Part shown: positions 11,006 through 20,658 of the stretch, piece by piece | Layout: each line of letters begins with the position of its first letter | Position numbering within the stretch: the stretch's first letter is position 1 | From: Tetraselmis striata | Lineage: Eukaryota; Chlorophyta; Chlorodendrophyceae; Chlorodendrales; Chlorodendraceae | Length of the DNA stretch: 64,000 nucleotides | Assembly: GCA_006384855.1 (NCBI GenBank) | Contig: VCJN01002777.1 | Span: 1-64,000, forward strand | Reading direction: 5' to 3' | Program-made: the position numbers and the translations under genes | Notes under the pieces: generated by a model | Seen by the model: only the letters and a program-made list of their open reading frames with translations | Databases searched by the model: none | What the model was told of the DNA's origin: nothing

Positions 11006-12160
11006 GTCCACCAGTATTTTACAGTGTCGTCCTCGCAATTCGCCAGTAATAGTCAGCAGTCGGGTACCACTCGGTGAAGATACGTTGCACAAACGCGATG
11101 TGGAGTCTTCGCCAGGTAGTCGGACGTTACGGTTGACATATTCATCAATTTGTTCGCCGAAGCTTTCGTACCGTAGTGGGTAGCGTACTGTCTCCGTCTC
11201 CAGATAACCCGTACTTCGTGCCTCCAATAATTTCTTCCAGGTTGTCCATAATGCACGGTTCAAAGGGGTCTTCGTAGGTACAGTATTACGACGAACGCGA
11301 TACAGGTATACGGGACACCGGTTGTCTCCCGTCCGCTGAGTGCCGAGGTACCGTAGATTGCTCTCCTGTACCCGGTACCCAGTTTGCTCGAGTAATCGTC
11401 GTACTGCTGTTGTCTCCGGCGTCGCGTCCGTGTCGCCGCGCTTGCCTTCCGGAAACCAAATCAGTCCGCTGTCTTCTACAGTCAGAAGCACTCGTCTTCC
11501 ATCGGTTACTAGAACCTTCGAGTGCGTCCACTCAGGCTTCGGTGGGGTTCTCAGGTGCTGCGGTAGAAACCGTACGCCGGCGCCATCGTCAGCGTAGATC
11601 TGTGTCGCCCATCGAGTGGGGCCAACATCTTGTCTCGCACCTTCTATGCCATCGTTCGTTGGGCACGTAAACACAGAAGTCTCCGCTGGCAACTCATCCA
11701 CCAGACGAAAATTTCTAAGTAGTCGAAACCACGGCTTACGCGACCATTTTGGGACCACAATAATTGCTCGTAGATGCGGATGCAATAACTTCTGTCGAAG
11801 GTAGTGGCCCAAAAATTCTTCAATTCGGTCATACGGGGCATTTAGCCAAATACGCCGATATTCTCCGAGATCCTGTTCCTGAAATGGGCGCGTCGGACAG
11901 CAAAAACTACCAGAAACTTGAGAATTCAGGCCGTCATTATCGCAAGCTCCGTCCAGGTCGCAGGGTCCGTATTTCTTCGTATACTCGTGAAATAATTCGC
12001 GATGTACCATCCAGTCGCTGAAATCCTTGTGGAGGAAATCAGGCCTCAATGTCGTTTGAGGATACGAGGGCTGTACTTCTGTAGTCTCGCGAGCCGTTTT
12101 AGGGGACAGTCCTTCACCCTGTCGCGCGCCGCGCGCGGCCGACTCACGTCTTAGTTTCCC
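10844..12160 (-). CDS. Gypsy Pol N-terminal module: methyltransferase-like and Nudix-like
   Basis: This frame is -1 to gag and is open from the gag stop region. Its first half has W-x-NAPYD followed by RAIIVVPKW and PWFRLL. That pattern resembles the Dam-like methyltransferase-type domain of DIRS and some algal retroelements, with N-A-P-Y in the place of the (D/N)PPY motif. The second half resembles a Nudix hydrolase: LIWFPEGKRGDTDATPET is followed by RRLLEQTGY, but two of the usual acidic residues of the Nudix box are replaced, so activity is doubtful. After it comes the start of the aspartic protease (GRHCKILVD). There the frame breaks, and the rest of the protease continues in the downstream Pol frame. 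Domain names are inferred by eye. Confidence 0.7.
   Translation of the reverse strand, partial: GKLRRESAARGARQGEGLSPKTARETTEVQPSYPQTTLRPDFLHKDFSDWMVHRELFHEYTKKYGPCDLDGACDNDGLNSQVSGSFCCPTRPFQEQDLGEYRRIWLNAPYDRIEEFLGHYLRQKLLHPHLRAIIVVPKWSRKPWFRLLRNFRLVDELPAETSVFTCPTNDGIEGARQDVGPTRWATQIYADDGAGVRFLPQHLRTPPKPEWTHSKVLVTDGRRVLLTVEDSGLIWFPEGKRGDTDATPETTAVRRLLEQTGYRVQESNLRYLGTQRTGDNRCPVYLYRVRRNTVPTKTPLNRALWTTWKKLLEARSTGYLETETVRYPLRYESFGEQIDEYVNRNVRLPGEDSTSRLCNVSSPSGTRLLTITGELRGRHCKILVDWCNRKFCEYRMGAIASVPYSVRRKTPYKTGERQYEYQYQTAEERSTYRRSFRL
12121..12160 (-). promoter_or_regulatory. Programmed -1 ribosomal frameshift site (predicted)
   Basis: On the coding strand the gag frame ends CCG GGA AAC TAA. The heptamer G-GGA-AAC (12160-12154) fits the X-XXY-YYZ rule in the correct phase and sits directly before the stop. 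Slipping by -1 enters the Pol frame, which is open. About 10 nt downstream lies a strong GC hairpin whose core is GCCGCG/CGCGGC, flanked by GTCG...CGAC. This is the classical heptamer, spacer and stem arrangement. Confidence 0.85.
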
Positions 12161-13315
12161 GGCCGGGTCTTTCTGGGTCGATATTCAGAAATCTTCTTCT
12201 TCTTGCTCGGGCACGCGGACGCAACATGACCTTTCGCCCTGCAGATAAAGCAGCGACCTTCCTTCTTAAATCTCTCAAACTCCTCCTCGGTCAATCGCCG
12301 CGCCATCAACAGGTCGTCTTCTTGTTCTGTAGTCTCACCCTCAGCACTGCTGTAGTACTGCTCGTCGTCGTCGCCATCGTCGTCCATGATGTTTAGGCGC
12401 TCGCGACGGATCTCGCGCGCGGTGCACATCTGTCTCCCGCTCCGCAGCTTCAACAGCCAGGGCTGCCTGTACAGCTTCTGCCAGGGTCTTAGGGTTTTTC
12501 AGGGCAACTTCCTTTCGAATATGGGGTTTCAGTCCGCGCTGGAAGTCATGTACATTATCTTCCTCGTGGCGATGTGGTAACTCCAGTAGTTGCTCGCGGA
12601 AATAATTCGCGTACTTCTGTACTGTAGTCCGCTGTGTCGCGCGATCCAGATTGATACGAGCTTGCTTCGCCGGTGTACGTCCACAGAATTCGGTGATTAG
12701 TGCCGCCTCCATGTGCGTAATACCGGTAAAACCGCCGCCAATTTCGTCGTGCGTACTCGCCACTTGCGCGTACCACCACTTGGATACGGGTCCGTGAAAA
12801 TAGCCAGATGCCCAGTACACGCTACGAGGTTCCTCCGGGTTTACGTTGTGATATTTCAGGTAACCCCGTGCATGACGAAACCAGTTCCGTAGCTCGTCGA
12901 TATTCGTAGTCGATAGCTTCTCGATCTTCGCTGGTTTCACATCGCTCGGCATGAGCCCAGGCATGTCGCTGGTCCGGGCAGAACGAAGCTGGTCTCGCAT
13001 CTGCTGCTCTACAACTCGGCTCCGGTTCACTCGGTCGTCGAAATGACTGAAGCCTTGTCGCACGTACTCATCCAAGCGGCGAATCTCCGCCGTTGCCGCC
13101 GTTGTAGCTTGCGCTACATCTTGCATCCTCGCTTGCTCCGTCGACATAGTCTCGACTCGGTCGGCTAGTCGTTGAAGCATGCTCATCATGGTTACGAGGG
13201 TCGGTTGCGTGCCCTCTTGACCTCCTTCAAGCGGAATCGGCTGTGCTTCGCCGGCAGTGGCCGCTACCGGAAAGCTTCCGCTATCCTCAGGTGGTGTCTC
13301 TCCTGGTGTAGCCAT
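12151..13315 (-). pseudogene. Gypsy gag with zinc knuckle, one frame break
   Basis: The structural Gag protein of the element. It starts at the ATG at 13315, about 40 nt after the 5' LTR, and runs in one frame to about 12.43 kb. It contains a predicted coiled coil near residues 40-110 and the retrotransposon-Gag region (RNWFRHARGYLKYH, WWYAQVAS, KQARINLDRATQ). A one-base frame change in a CGCGCG stretch near 12.42 kb moves the C-terminal part to another frame. That part has an acidic stretch and one CCHC knuckle (CFICRAKGHVASAC), and it stops at TAA 12151. The break could be a real mutation or a base-calling error in the CG repeat. Confidence 0.88.
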
Positions 13316-13329
13316 CTTTACGTCGCTTA

Positions 13330-13354
13330 CCGCTGTCTAAGCTCCGAAACCAAG
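13330..13354 (-). other. Primer-binding site
   Basis: Immediately after the 5' LTR the coding strand reads TTGGTTTCGGAGC. The usual initiator-tRNA-Met site is TGGTATCAGAGC, so ten of twelve positions agree. Confidence 0.6.
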
Positions 13355-13766
13355 TGTTAGACTCTAGCTTAAGCCTGTTCTTTAGGCCCTTTAGGATGCA
13401 GCGGAAGGATTTAGAAAGTATGGCCAATCTCTTCTGGTTACAGGGGTTCCTGGGTTATAGTTCTGTCTCTGAATTCTACCTAGTAGACTTGTCCGAGGCG
13501 GTATTTATACCCGCCGAGGTCATAGTCATACCTGTGCCATGTTAGCCGGGTGTCATGGGATACCCGTGCTGTGTTAGCCACGTAAGGCTTGAGTCAGAGA
13601 ACTCTAGAGAATTCCAGAACAGTCTTCGGCCTTATACTACTAATATTTACGCCCGCAATACTAATATGTACAGCGACTCCGCGGATGCGTAGTCGTACTA
13701 CCTTTGCGGGGGTTATACCTGCTAGTATAGCAGAACATTATGGCTATAGGGAAATGGAGTATAACA
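13355..13766 (-). repeat. 5' LTR of gypsy element
   Basis: 412-bp terminal repeat that would carry the element's promoter. It matches the copy at 7075-7486 apart from one base. Confidence 0.96.
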
Positions 13767-13895
13767 GCCCCGGGTCGGCGGACTGCCAACGAACCGCGGC
13801 GGCCCCTTTTTACAGCATCATTTTACAGCATATACTTAGACCACCGCTGTGAGAATAAAAGAGGCGGGCACGTCTCGCTTGCTGATTCAGCAGTA
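13767..13895 (+). mobile_element. Deletion derivative of YR element (right end)
   Basis: This continues the YR-element terminus interrupted at 7074. It matches the reverse complement of about 50335-50205, including GGGTCGGCGGACTGCC and a TTTTACAGCATATACTT block. Similarity ends near CTTGCTGATTCAG, which I take as the approximate outer end. Confidence 0.8.
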
Positions 13896-14450
13896 AAAAC
13901 GCGCTGCGGTACCGCGTTATTTTGGCGTATCAGACGGATATATGACGTGCCTGGGCTAGAATACACGCGCATCCATTCAGAAACGAGCCGTACTTGTACC
14001 AGTACCGTGGAATCAAACGACCGAGCACCGAACGTATGACGGTTCATACACGAAGCGCGTATGACGGAGGACAGACGGACGGACATTCGTGATTTTTGCA
14101 GTAGGTTTCCGGTATAATTCACGATAAATTCGTCTCAGTCGCAGGATTTTTACGGACTGTGGTAAAAGCGCATAGAAATAAAACGATCAAAGACCGAACG
14201 TATGACGTATCATACACGAAGCGCGTATGACGGAGGACGGACGGACGGAGGACGGAGGACGCCTAAAACTCCGTCATAAAACCGTATTGCAACCGGTATC
14301 GATTCTCTCGTATTCCAGGCGATTTCGGACGCGGTCCTCCTTTCCCTCCGCTCATCCCAAGAGGTAGGGGAACTCGTACAATAAACTTGAGTACGAATAC
14401 AATACAAGTACCGCGTTAAGCGGGGTTAAGCGGACCTCGGTTCGACGAGT
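13896..14450 (-). repeat. Repeat family Z, copy 1
   Basis: About 550 bp match 36990-37533 in inverted orientation. The ends are ACTCGTCGAA on one side and a GCGTTTTTACTG block on the other. Inside, a CATACGCGCTTCGTG plus CGTCATACGTTCGGT unit occurs twice, with a (TCCGTCC)n-like stretch. It carries the block CCCCTACCTCTTGGG also found at the left end of the YR element. There is no coding capacity; it is probably a non-autonomous transposon. Confidence 0.75.
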
Positions 14451-16519
14451 GTGAGGCCTCACAACTTTGTCGTAGGGGATGCATGGAATAATTGGTTTGG
14501 CGTGGTGGCCATGATAGAGGGTGCGTGCTGGGGGATGATGAGCAGCTACGAAACTGTCTAGCGGGCGCGAGTGTGCGCCTGGTGGGCGCGGCTGCTCCTG
14601 TATTCAAACAAGCCAAGTCCGGCGCCGCGCCTGGACAACTTCTCATCGCGATCCGCTCTTATAAAGCGCACTACTACTCCGGCTTGCTGCGTAGCCATCG
14701 CGTAATGTCCCGCATATATCCCGTATTTAGCGGTTACATGAGGACACGCTTGACACACACTTTCTACAAAATCGTTTTTCGGCCGTAGGTACCCCTTAAC
14801 GGGAAATCGATGGCGATATCTAGCGTACTCTGCTTTAAAATCGACCATACGCGTCTGCACAACCCCAATAAATAGTGAGACAAGCACCACCGTAGCCGAT
14901 GCCTCCACCCGAGAGCAGCAGGCCGGCCGCCGACGCGGTCCCGGCCAAAACCGGATGTAAATGATTTATTCCGCACACCCACTGCCGCGCGCCTCGCTGC
15001 CGCTGCCGTGCGCCCGCTCACTGGCTATGCCGCGCGCGCAATATCGCGGGCTAGGCCATAGCGCAGCGAGATCATTGGGCTTCTAGGGGCACATCGATCC
15101 TGAAATAGTCCGTTGTTGATGATGCGTCGTGATGATGAGTAATATGCGCCTGATGCAGTTTATTACGTGTACGTCACGGAATGACCACATACGAGTGTCA
15201 TACTACTAGTAAGATTACATGATGAGTACAAAGTATTACCGTACATATATACAGCAGCCCACAAAAGTCTATGCATGTTTTACGGGTGTGATTTGGGTTT
15301 GGTCGCTTCTAGTCGGTAAACACACGCATAGTCTATGCCGTTGCATCCATTGCGAGGATATAATAACCACGAAAGAGCGTGCACATGGTGTGCTAGGGCC
15401 AATGCGACGTCGTGTGTGGCGCGCGCGTCGCATGTTATGCGGAACTACCAGTGTAACAAGTGTTGCACGGCCGGGCTGTGAACGGTTTGAGCGCACGGCA
15501 CACCGACATTTGGACGTAAAGAACCGTGATTTTCTCCCATGGCTGGTCACCGAGATACATGTGTTGGCCTATTGGGCATGTAATGTGCCCTTCCACGCAA
15601 GCTCCCTGGCGCGAGGAACCGCTTGATAGGTCTTCACGTCGCGCGGACCCCGTCATCATTCTGGCTTTTCCCTTGGGATGATTGGCGACATGTGTGACAG
15701 CATGTGCAACAGTGGCGGCATTGTTGTCGAGGGGGCCAGCCCGCGCTTAGCCTACGATGCGGGCGGTATAAGCATGCACCTATGGTATCGAAGGCACTTT
15801 ATGTGTGCTACTTTCACCCAGCGAGGCGCGGCCAACGGCACTTATCATCTTGCAGCCTTGAAAATTGTGGGATGATTGGCCTCGTCACGACGACGGGATC
15901 ACTGGCCCACTCATGGAAATGCCATGCATTTCATCGGTTCTGGCGGGAGGTGGAGAGGCGGGCTGCGGGCGCGGGGGACATATGCACCGCGTTTCCGCCG
16001 CTGCGCGTATGTATGAAATGCTGTTTTTTGCGGCGGCACGCGTGCGCTTATTCGCCCAATGCCACCGGCTACGTGGCAGCACGATATCGCGTATCGTTAG
16101 GGCGGCACGCGGCTAGGGCGGCACGCGGACCGTGGTACGAAACGGACCTAAATTAGCGACGAGTCGCTACATCCTACCAGGCACTCAGCAGCAGATGTCG
16201 TCTTGCAGCATGCATCAGCAGATGTAATCCTTACGACGTGCATCTATCGACTATCGCGGCGCATCTCGAGCTGCGTGCCAGCTGACTGCTACTCTTGGAG
16301 CCTCTAAATAAAAACAGCGTTCTAGCCGCCGCGCAAAGTGGCAGCCATCCTGTTACGCGGCACTACGAGTAGCGAGAAACGAGTAGGGAAACGGGCGCGT
16401 TATTCCCGCGCCATCTGCAAGGCCGCTCGCAGCAGCAGCAGCACCAGACTGTAGCTGGTGTCTGAACCCCTATCGTCTTCGGCGCAGTGTCCGGCTCTGC
16501 AACTCTTGAGCCGTACGGC
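14451..16519. other. Gene-free stretch
   Basis: I find no supported gene between repeat Z and the TMEM256-like gene. Short ORFs occur on both strands (for example near 15.2-15.6 kb) but have no recognisable domain or splice context. The promoter and 5' UTR of the TMEM256-like gene must lie at the right end. Confidence 0.5.
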
Positions 16520-17094
16520 ATGAGCACTGGACTTGTCCGACTTGCGGGGCTGCTGGGTGGAACTGGCGTGGCTGCCGAGGCCATTGGGGCGCACGGCTTC
16601 AGGGTGAACCAGCAGTGCAGAACTATCCCCCCCCCCCCCCCCCCCCCCTAAATACACCTTCCTAAACTCACGCGAACACCTACATGGCTCATTGACCTCG
16701 CACTTTTTGATCCCACATGACTGCTGAAAAAGGGCAAGGACGAGAAGTACGCCAACGCTTGGCGCTCAGGAGCGCGGCTGCAGACCATGCACAGTGTCGC
16801 GCTACTGGCACTTGCATCCGCCCCGCTGTCAGACAGACGCCTGCAACTAACCGGTGTTGGCATTACACTTGGCACCTTGCTTTTCTCCGGCGGCTGCTAC
16901 GCTTTCTCTATACTCGAAGACCGCAAATATGCTTCTATTAGCCCGGTATGCCATTTGCTGCCTACCCTTGTGTATGTACGCGGCGCCAGAGAGGTGCTGA
17001 GAGTGCGAGCATTTAGAAGGAAATGACAATGTATTATCGCTTGCAGGTCGGTGGCATGCTGGTAATTGCCTCGTGGCTTAGCCTCATCTTCTAG
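16520..17094 (+). CDS. TMEM256/DUF423-family small membrane protein
   Basis: Three exons join in frame: 16520-16603, 16733-16945 and 17047-17094 (stop TAG). The donors are AGG|GTGAAC and CCG|GTATGC, and both acceptors end in AG. The protein is about 114 residues, matching the family's usual length (human TMEM256 has 113). Family marks in order are RLAGLLGGTGV, IGAHGF, MHSVALLALA, LFSGGCYAFS and a P-V-GGMLVIASWLSLIF end, giving about three to four membrane segments. Intron 1 contains a C homopolymer. The family is of unknown function and is reported in membranes, including mitochondrial or bacterial ones. The gene is convergent with ATR; the stop codons are 379 bp apart. The exact start is uncertain because the frame stays open upstream of the ATG. 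Confidence 0.88.
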
Positions 17095-17472
17095 GGAGGA
17101 ATGGCGCGCGGCGTTCACCGCAGGGAGGGCAAGCCCCCGAAATGTTGCATTGGTGCACGTTTTCCCGACTGGCATGTCCACCATGGCAGGTGAGGGGGTT
17201 GTTATCCCAGGCACACCTGGCGTTGGCATGACCATGCGACTTCCAAGAGAAATAACAGCGTACACATCTCGCATGATACAAGATTAGGAATCGCTAGCCT
17301 CCTGAAAAGCACCTGATGCCCCATGCGAGTTCCGTTAAAAAAAAAGCAGACCTCTCCCCAAAACACTGCTAGAGCACCGTTGCATGCTGAGACTACACAT
17401 GTCCCACTCTTCTAGTTTTTCTTGGACCAATTGCAGCAGATGGACACTCACCACGCCACTGCAGCGCTCCGC

Positions 17473-17646
17473 CTAGAACCATACCATCCACCAGATGTAC
17501 ATTCTGCCTAGATTGTCACGGTCAATCGCCTCTTCTATCAGGCGATGTGCGTGACCCTCCGGAGAAAGGGGGAGGCTTGGCCGCGAGCTTACCCCCACCA
17601 GAGTCCCGCTCAACCGGCCATCCGTGATCTGAAGGGCGTCTCGCGC
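17473..17646 (-). CDS. ATR: ATR last exon: FATC domain
   Basis: A single 174-nt exon of 57 codons plus TAG, after a CAG acceptor. It starts ARDALQITDGRLSG, has a short linker, then SPEGHAHRLIEEAIDRDNLG and the FATC end MYIWWMVWF. FATC is the short C-terminal helix and loop needed for PIKK activity. The residue before the final aromatic pair is Val, whereas Pro is nearly always found there. Confidence 0.95.
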   Translation of the reverse strand, partial: ARDALQITDGRLSGTLVGVSSRPSLPLSPEGHAHRLIEEAIDRDNLGRMYIWWMVWF

Positions 17647-20617
17647 CTGCCAGTTTCAAATAGGAAAAGTCAGCATGTTGCAAGGTTGCACTTAACTGCA
17701 CATGCAGACATCATCGGACAGCTGCGCACCTGGTCATTCTCACTCTCAGCGGACGCCTGCTGAGCCGGGCCAGAACGTGGGGCTGGCCTGTCCCACTCCA
17801 CCAAGGGGTCGTGCACGAACGTCTCCAGAATGCTCAATATTGTCTCGCGATGCGCTCGCAAAACCTGCGAGTTTGCATATCCTCAGCAGGCAGCCTCGAT
17901 GTTGATTTTGTGGGGCGGCAGGCACTGGGTGTGGTACTCTACCTGCAGTGTGATACTACAGACGCTTCTGAACACCCCCTCTATGCCGGTTGGTCCAAAG
18001 GAGTCGATGATATTTTGTGTCAGGCGGAATGGCACCATCTCCGGCTTCTCAAGTGTCAAGCCCTGTACACAATAGGGTCTGAGCCGATCAGGACGGAGAA
18101 GGTTCTCCACCCTCCGGGGCCATTGTCCAAACACAGATGAATATACACATGCATACATAAAGCCCTTGCCTTGTCGAATAAGCAGCTGAAGTCAACATGG
18201 ACGCAATCGCCCGTGGCACGGTCGATGAGCAGATTTTCTCCATGGCGATCCCCGAGGCCAAGGATGTGGCCAACCATGGACCACACCGCTGTTGTGCGAG
18301 TGAAGCGCAGCCGGGCATCGAACCAGTGTGCTGGGGTGCGGAACTCCTTCAACCACCAGCTGTGCATCATCGGAGGAAACATTTCAAGCACCTGCACAGG
18401 GGCATCAGCTCATTAGCGGCACTGGGACCCACTCTGAGGCATCATGGCTTATGCGTACGCTGGCTCCTACGTGCCCACCTCATTGTACCAGGTGCTCCAT
18501 TTGTTTGGGGCCGGGGGGGCCTTCTCGTACTTCTCGTACATTGACTTGCAGCCTTGCAGCGCTGCTTTCAGGCTTTTTCCAGGTGCGGCATATGCGGCTT
18601 GGCAGCAGTGACGAAAGCCGATCGTAAAGTTTACCCTGCAGCATGTAGCAGGCCAACGAGGCCACTGCGTCAGGCCATTCGCTGCGCTTAGAAGACGCAT
18701 TAGCGTTTAAGCATGCAGTGATGCATGTCTCACCACTGAATGATGCCGCAGTCCTCAGTGAGCGGTACCACGTTGAATGTGCGCAAGTAGAGATTGCGCT
18801 GGCGGCTGGCTGGATGTTTCACGAACAACCTGCCAAACAAGGAGACATCATGGGTGTTTTGCACAAGCATGCTTTCCCAAAATATGTCGCAGGCATCAAC
18901 CAAGAGGATCCACGCAGCTCGAGTTCACCTGTTCAGGGCAGTAGCCAATTCCATCAAACGCTGGTCCTTGCGCAGGTCATCCTTTGGCTTGGCTAGAAAG
19001 GTGTATGGTTGGGCATCACTGCCCATGAACACAATCTTCTTTGGCTTTTGAAGGCTGGCCATGACCTCGACCTGTGTCCCGGCACACGGCAAATCAGGAC
19101 ACCAATGTCCCGGGTATACCATTATGGTCTCCACAGCACCAGACCAAGGCAATATCCAGGAGGATCCCACCTCTTTATTGATGCTCTGGATGGTCGTAAC
19201 ACGGCCGCTAAATGCATCATGGCTTGCGTTTGCAATCCCATTGGATGGCAGCTCAGGAGTCAGCATGTTGAGGACAGGCAGGATGACCGCGTCGGGGTTC
19301 ATCCGGGTGACATGTGTCAAACCGCCTTCACGTGTCAAGTCAAACCTCCGAACACGCTGATCCGGTATGTAATTTGCCAGTGAGATGAGCTGATCAACAA
19401 GTGCAGGGAACTGGCTGAAGAGCTCTTTGTACTTGGGCCCTGCATGCAACACAGGAGTCAAGACCCCTTACCCACTCCTTCCGTGCCAGTGTGCAACCAT
19501 CTGCAGCTGGGGCAAATACCTGGCCGACTACCACCACGGGAAGAGAGTAGGTTTTTCTTGGCGCGGGTCATGATTTCGGTAGCGGCCTTGCTTCGCTGCT
19601 TGTACTTGCTCCGTACAACAGCAACTAGCGCCCAAAAGCACTGCTGTGGATACGACTGAGTCACCCTAGTGATAATTTGCCGAGTCACGGCTGCAACGTC
19701 TCGATCCGGATGGCACATGCGTGAGATGAGCTGAGACAGTACCATCAGCCAACTGTAAACTGGGATCTCTGCAGCAGCATTATCCATCACTTCCGAGACC
19801 TCCTCAGCCGCTTGACCCACGTTTTGTTGCTCATTTCCGTCCTGTATGCAGCATACAGAAAATGTCAAGGGGGGGGGGGGGGGGGGGGGGGAGGGGGGTT
19901 TCAGTGATTGGCAAATCATTTGGAAAACACTCGTATTGAATCCATAAAGTATATAGGAATGTGGTATACCTTGGGCTCAAACGTGGAGAGGCTGCCTCCA
20001 AAATCATACCACAATGTCAACAGGCGCGGTAAACTCTGCATGATGAGGCGGTGACCGTGCCTTGCTGCTGACGCATAGTTGAACAGGACCTGCAGGCGTG
20101 ATGGACAGTTGTGAGCTAGCTGCCATAAAAAACAACACCGCCAAGGACACAGAAACAAGCCATGTATTGTACAATGCTATTTCAACCAGTTGCATTGGCT
20201 GCTCTGGCGCATGCCCAGATCATAAAGGTCCAACCTGTGGCAGGATGACCAGATGATGCTGATCTTCCCCAAGCGTCACCTACCAACACAATATGACCAT
20301 CAGAATCTGCCCTTCAGTGCAATACAATGCAAAGCTCTATTCGCAGAAAGGGGTACCTTTGACTTGCCACCAAGGCGATCCTTGAGGAGCTTGGGTGCTG
20401 GTTCTAGGCCATGACCCTGGCGTCTCTTTGCGTCCTGCATGAGCTGATCCAAGTACTTTCCATAGTAGAAATGGGGTTTTTCACAGCTTTGGCCAGATCT
20501 AGTAGCCTGCAGGTTACAGAGTAGCAGATAGCCCGTCAACAACAGTGGGGCAGAAATAGACGGTAGGGGGCGCAGGTGGAAGACCGTTTCAAACATGGTG
20601 TCATCTGAAAACAATGA

Positions 20618-20658
<41 letters not shown>

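Larger units (their letters stand above)
7075..13766 (-). mobile_element. Young chromodomain Ty3/gypsy LTR retrotransposon
   Basis: A complete 6,692-bp element transcribed leftward. It has two 412-bp LTRs (7075-7486 and 13355-13766) with TG...CA ends, differing at a single base that I can see (7258 region T versus 13538 region C). It is flanked by a perfect 5-bp target duplication GCCCC (7070-7074 and 13767-13771). The gene order is LTR, primer-binding site, gag with zinc knuckle, an extra methyltransferase-like/Nudix-like module, protease, reverse transcriptase, RNase H, integrase, chromodomain, polypurine tract, LTR. It is inserted inside the deleted YR element. The LTR identity implies a recent insertion, yet gag and the protease site each carry a frame break. 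Confidence 0.97.

Noticed and set aside
15219-15626. 135-codon ORF between repeat Z and the TMEM256-like gene
   Set aside because: No domain or intron signals, and the competing frames are similar in length.
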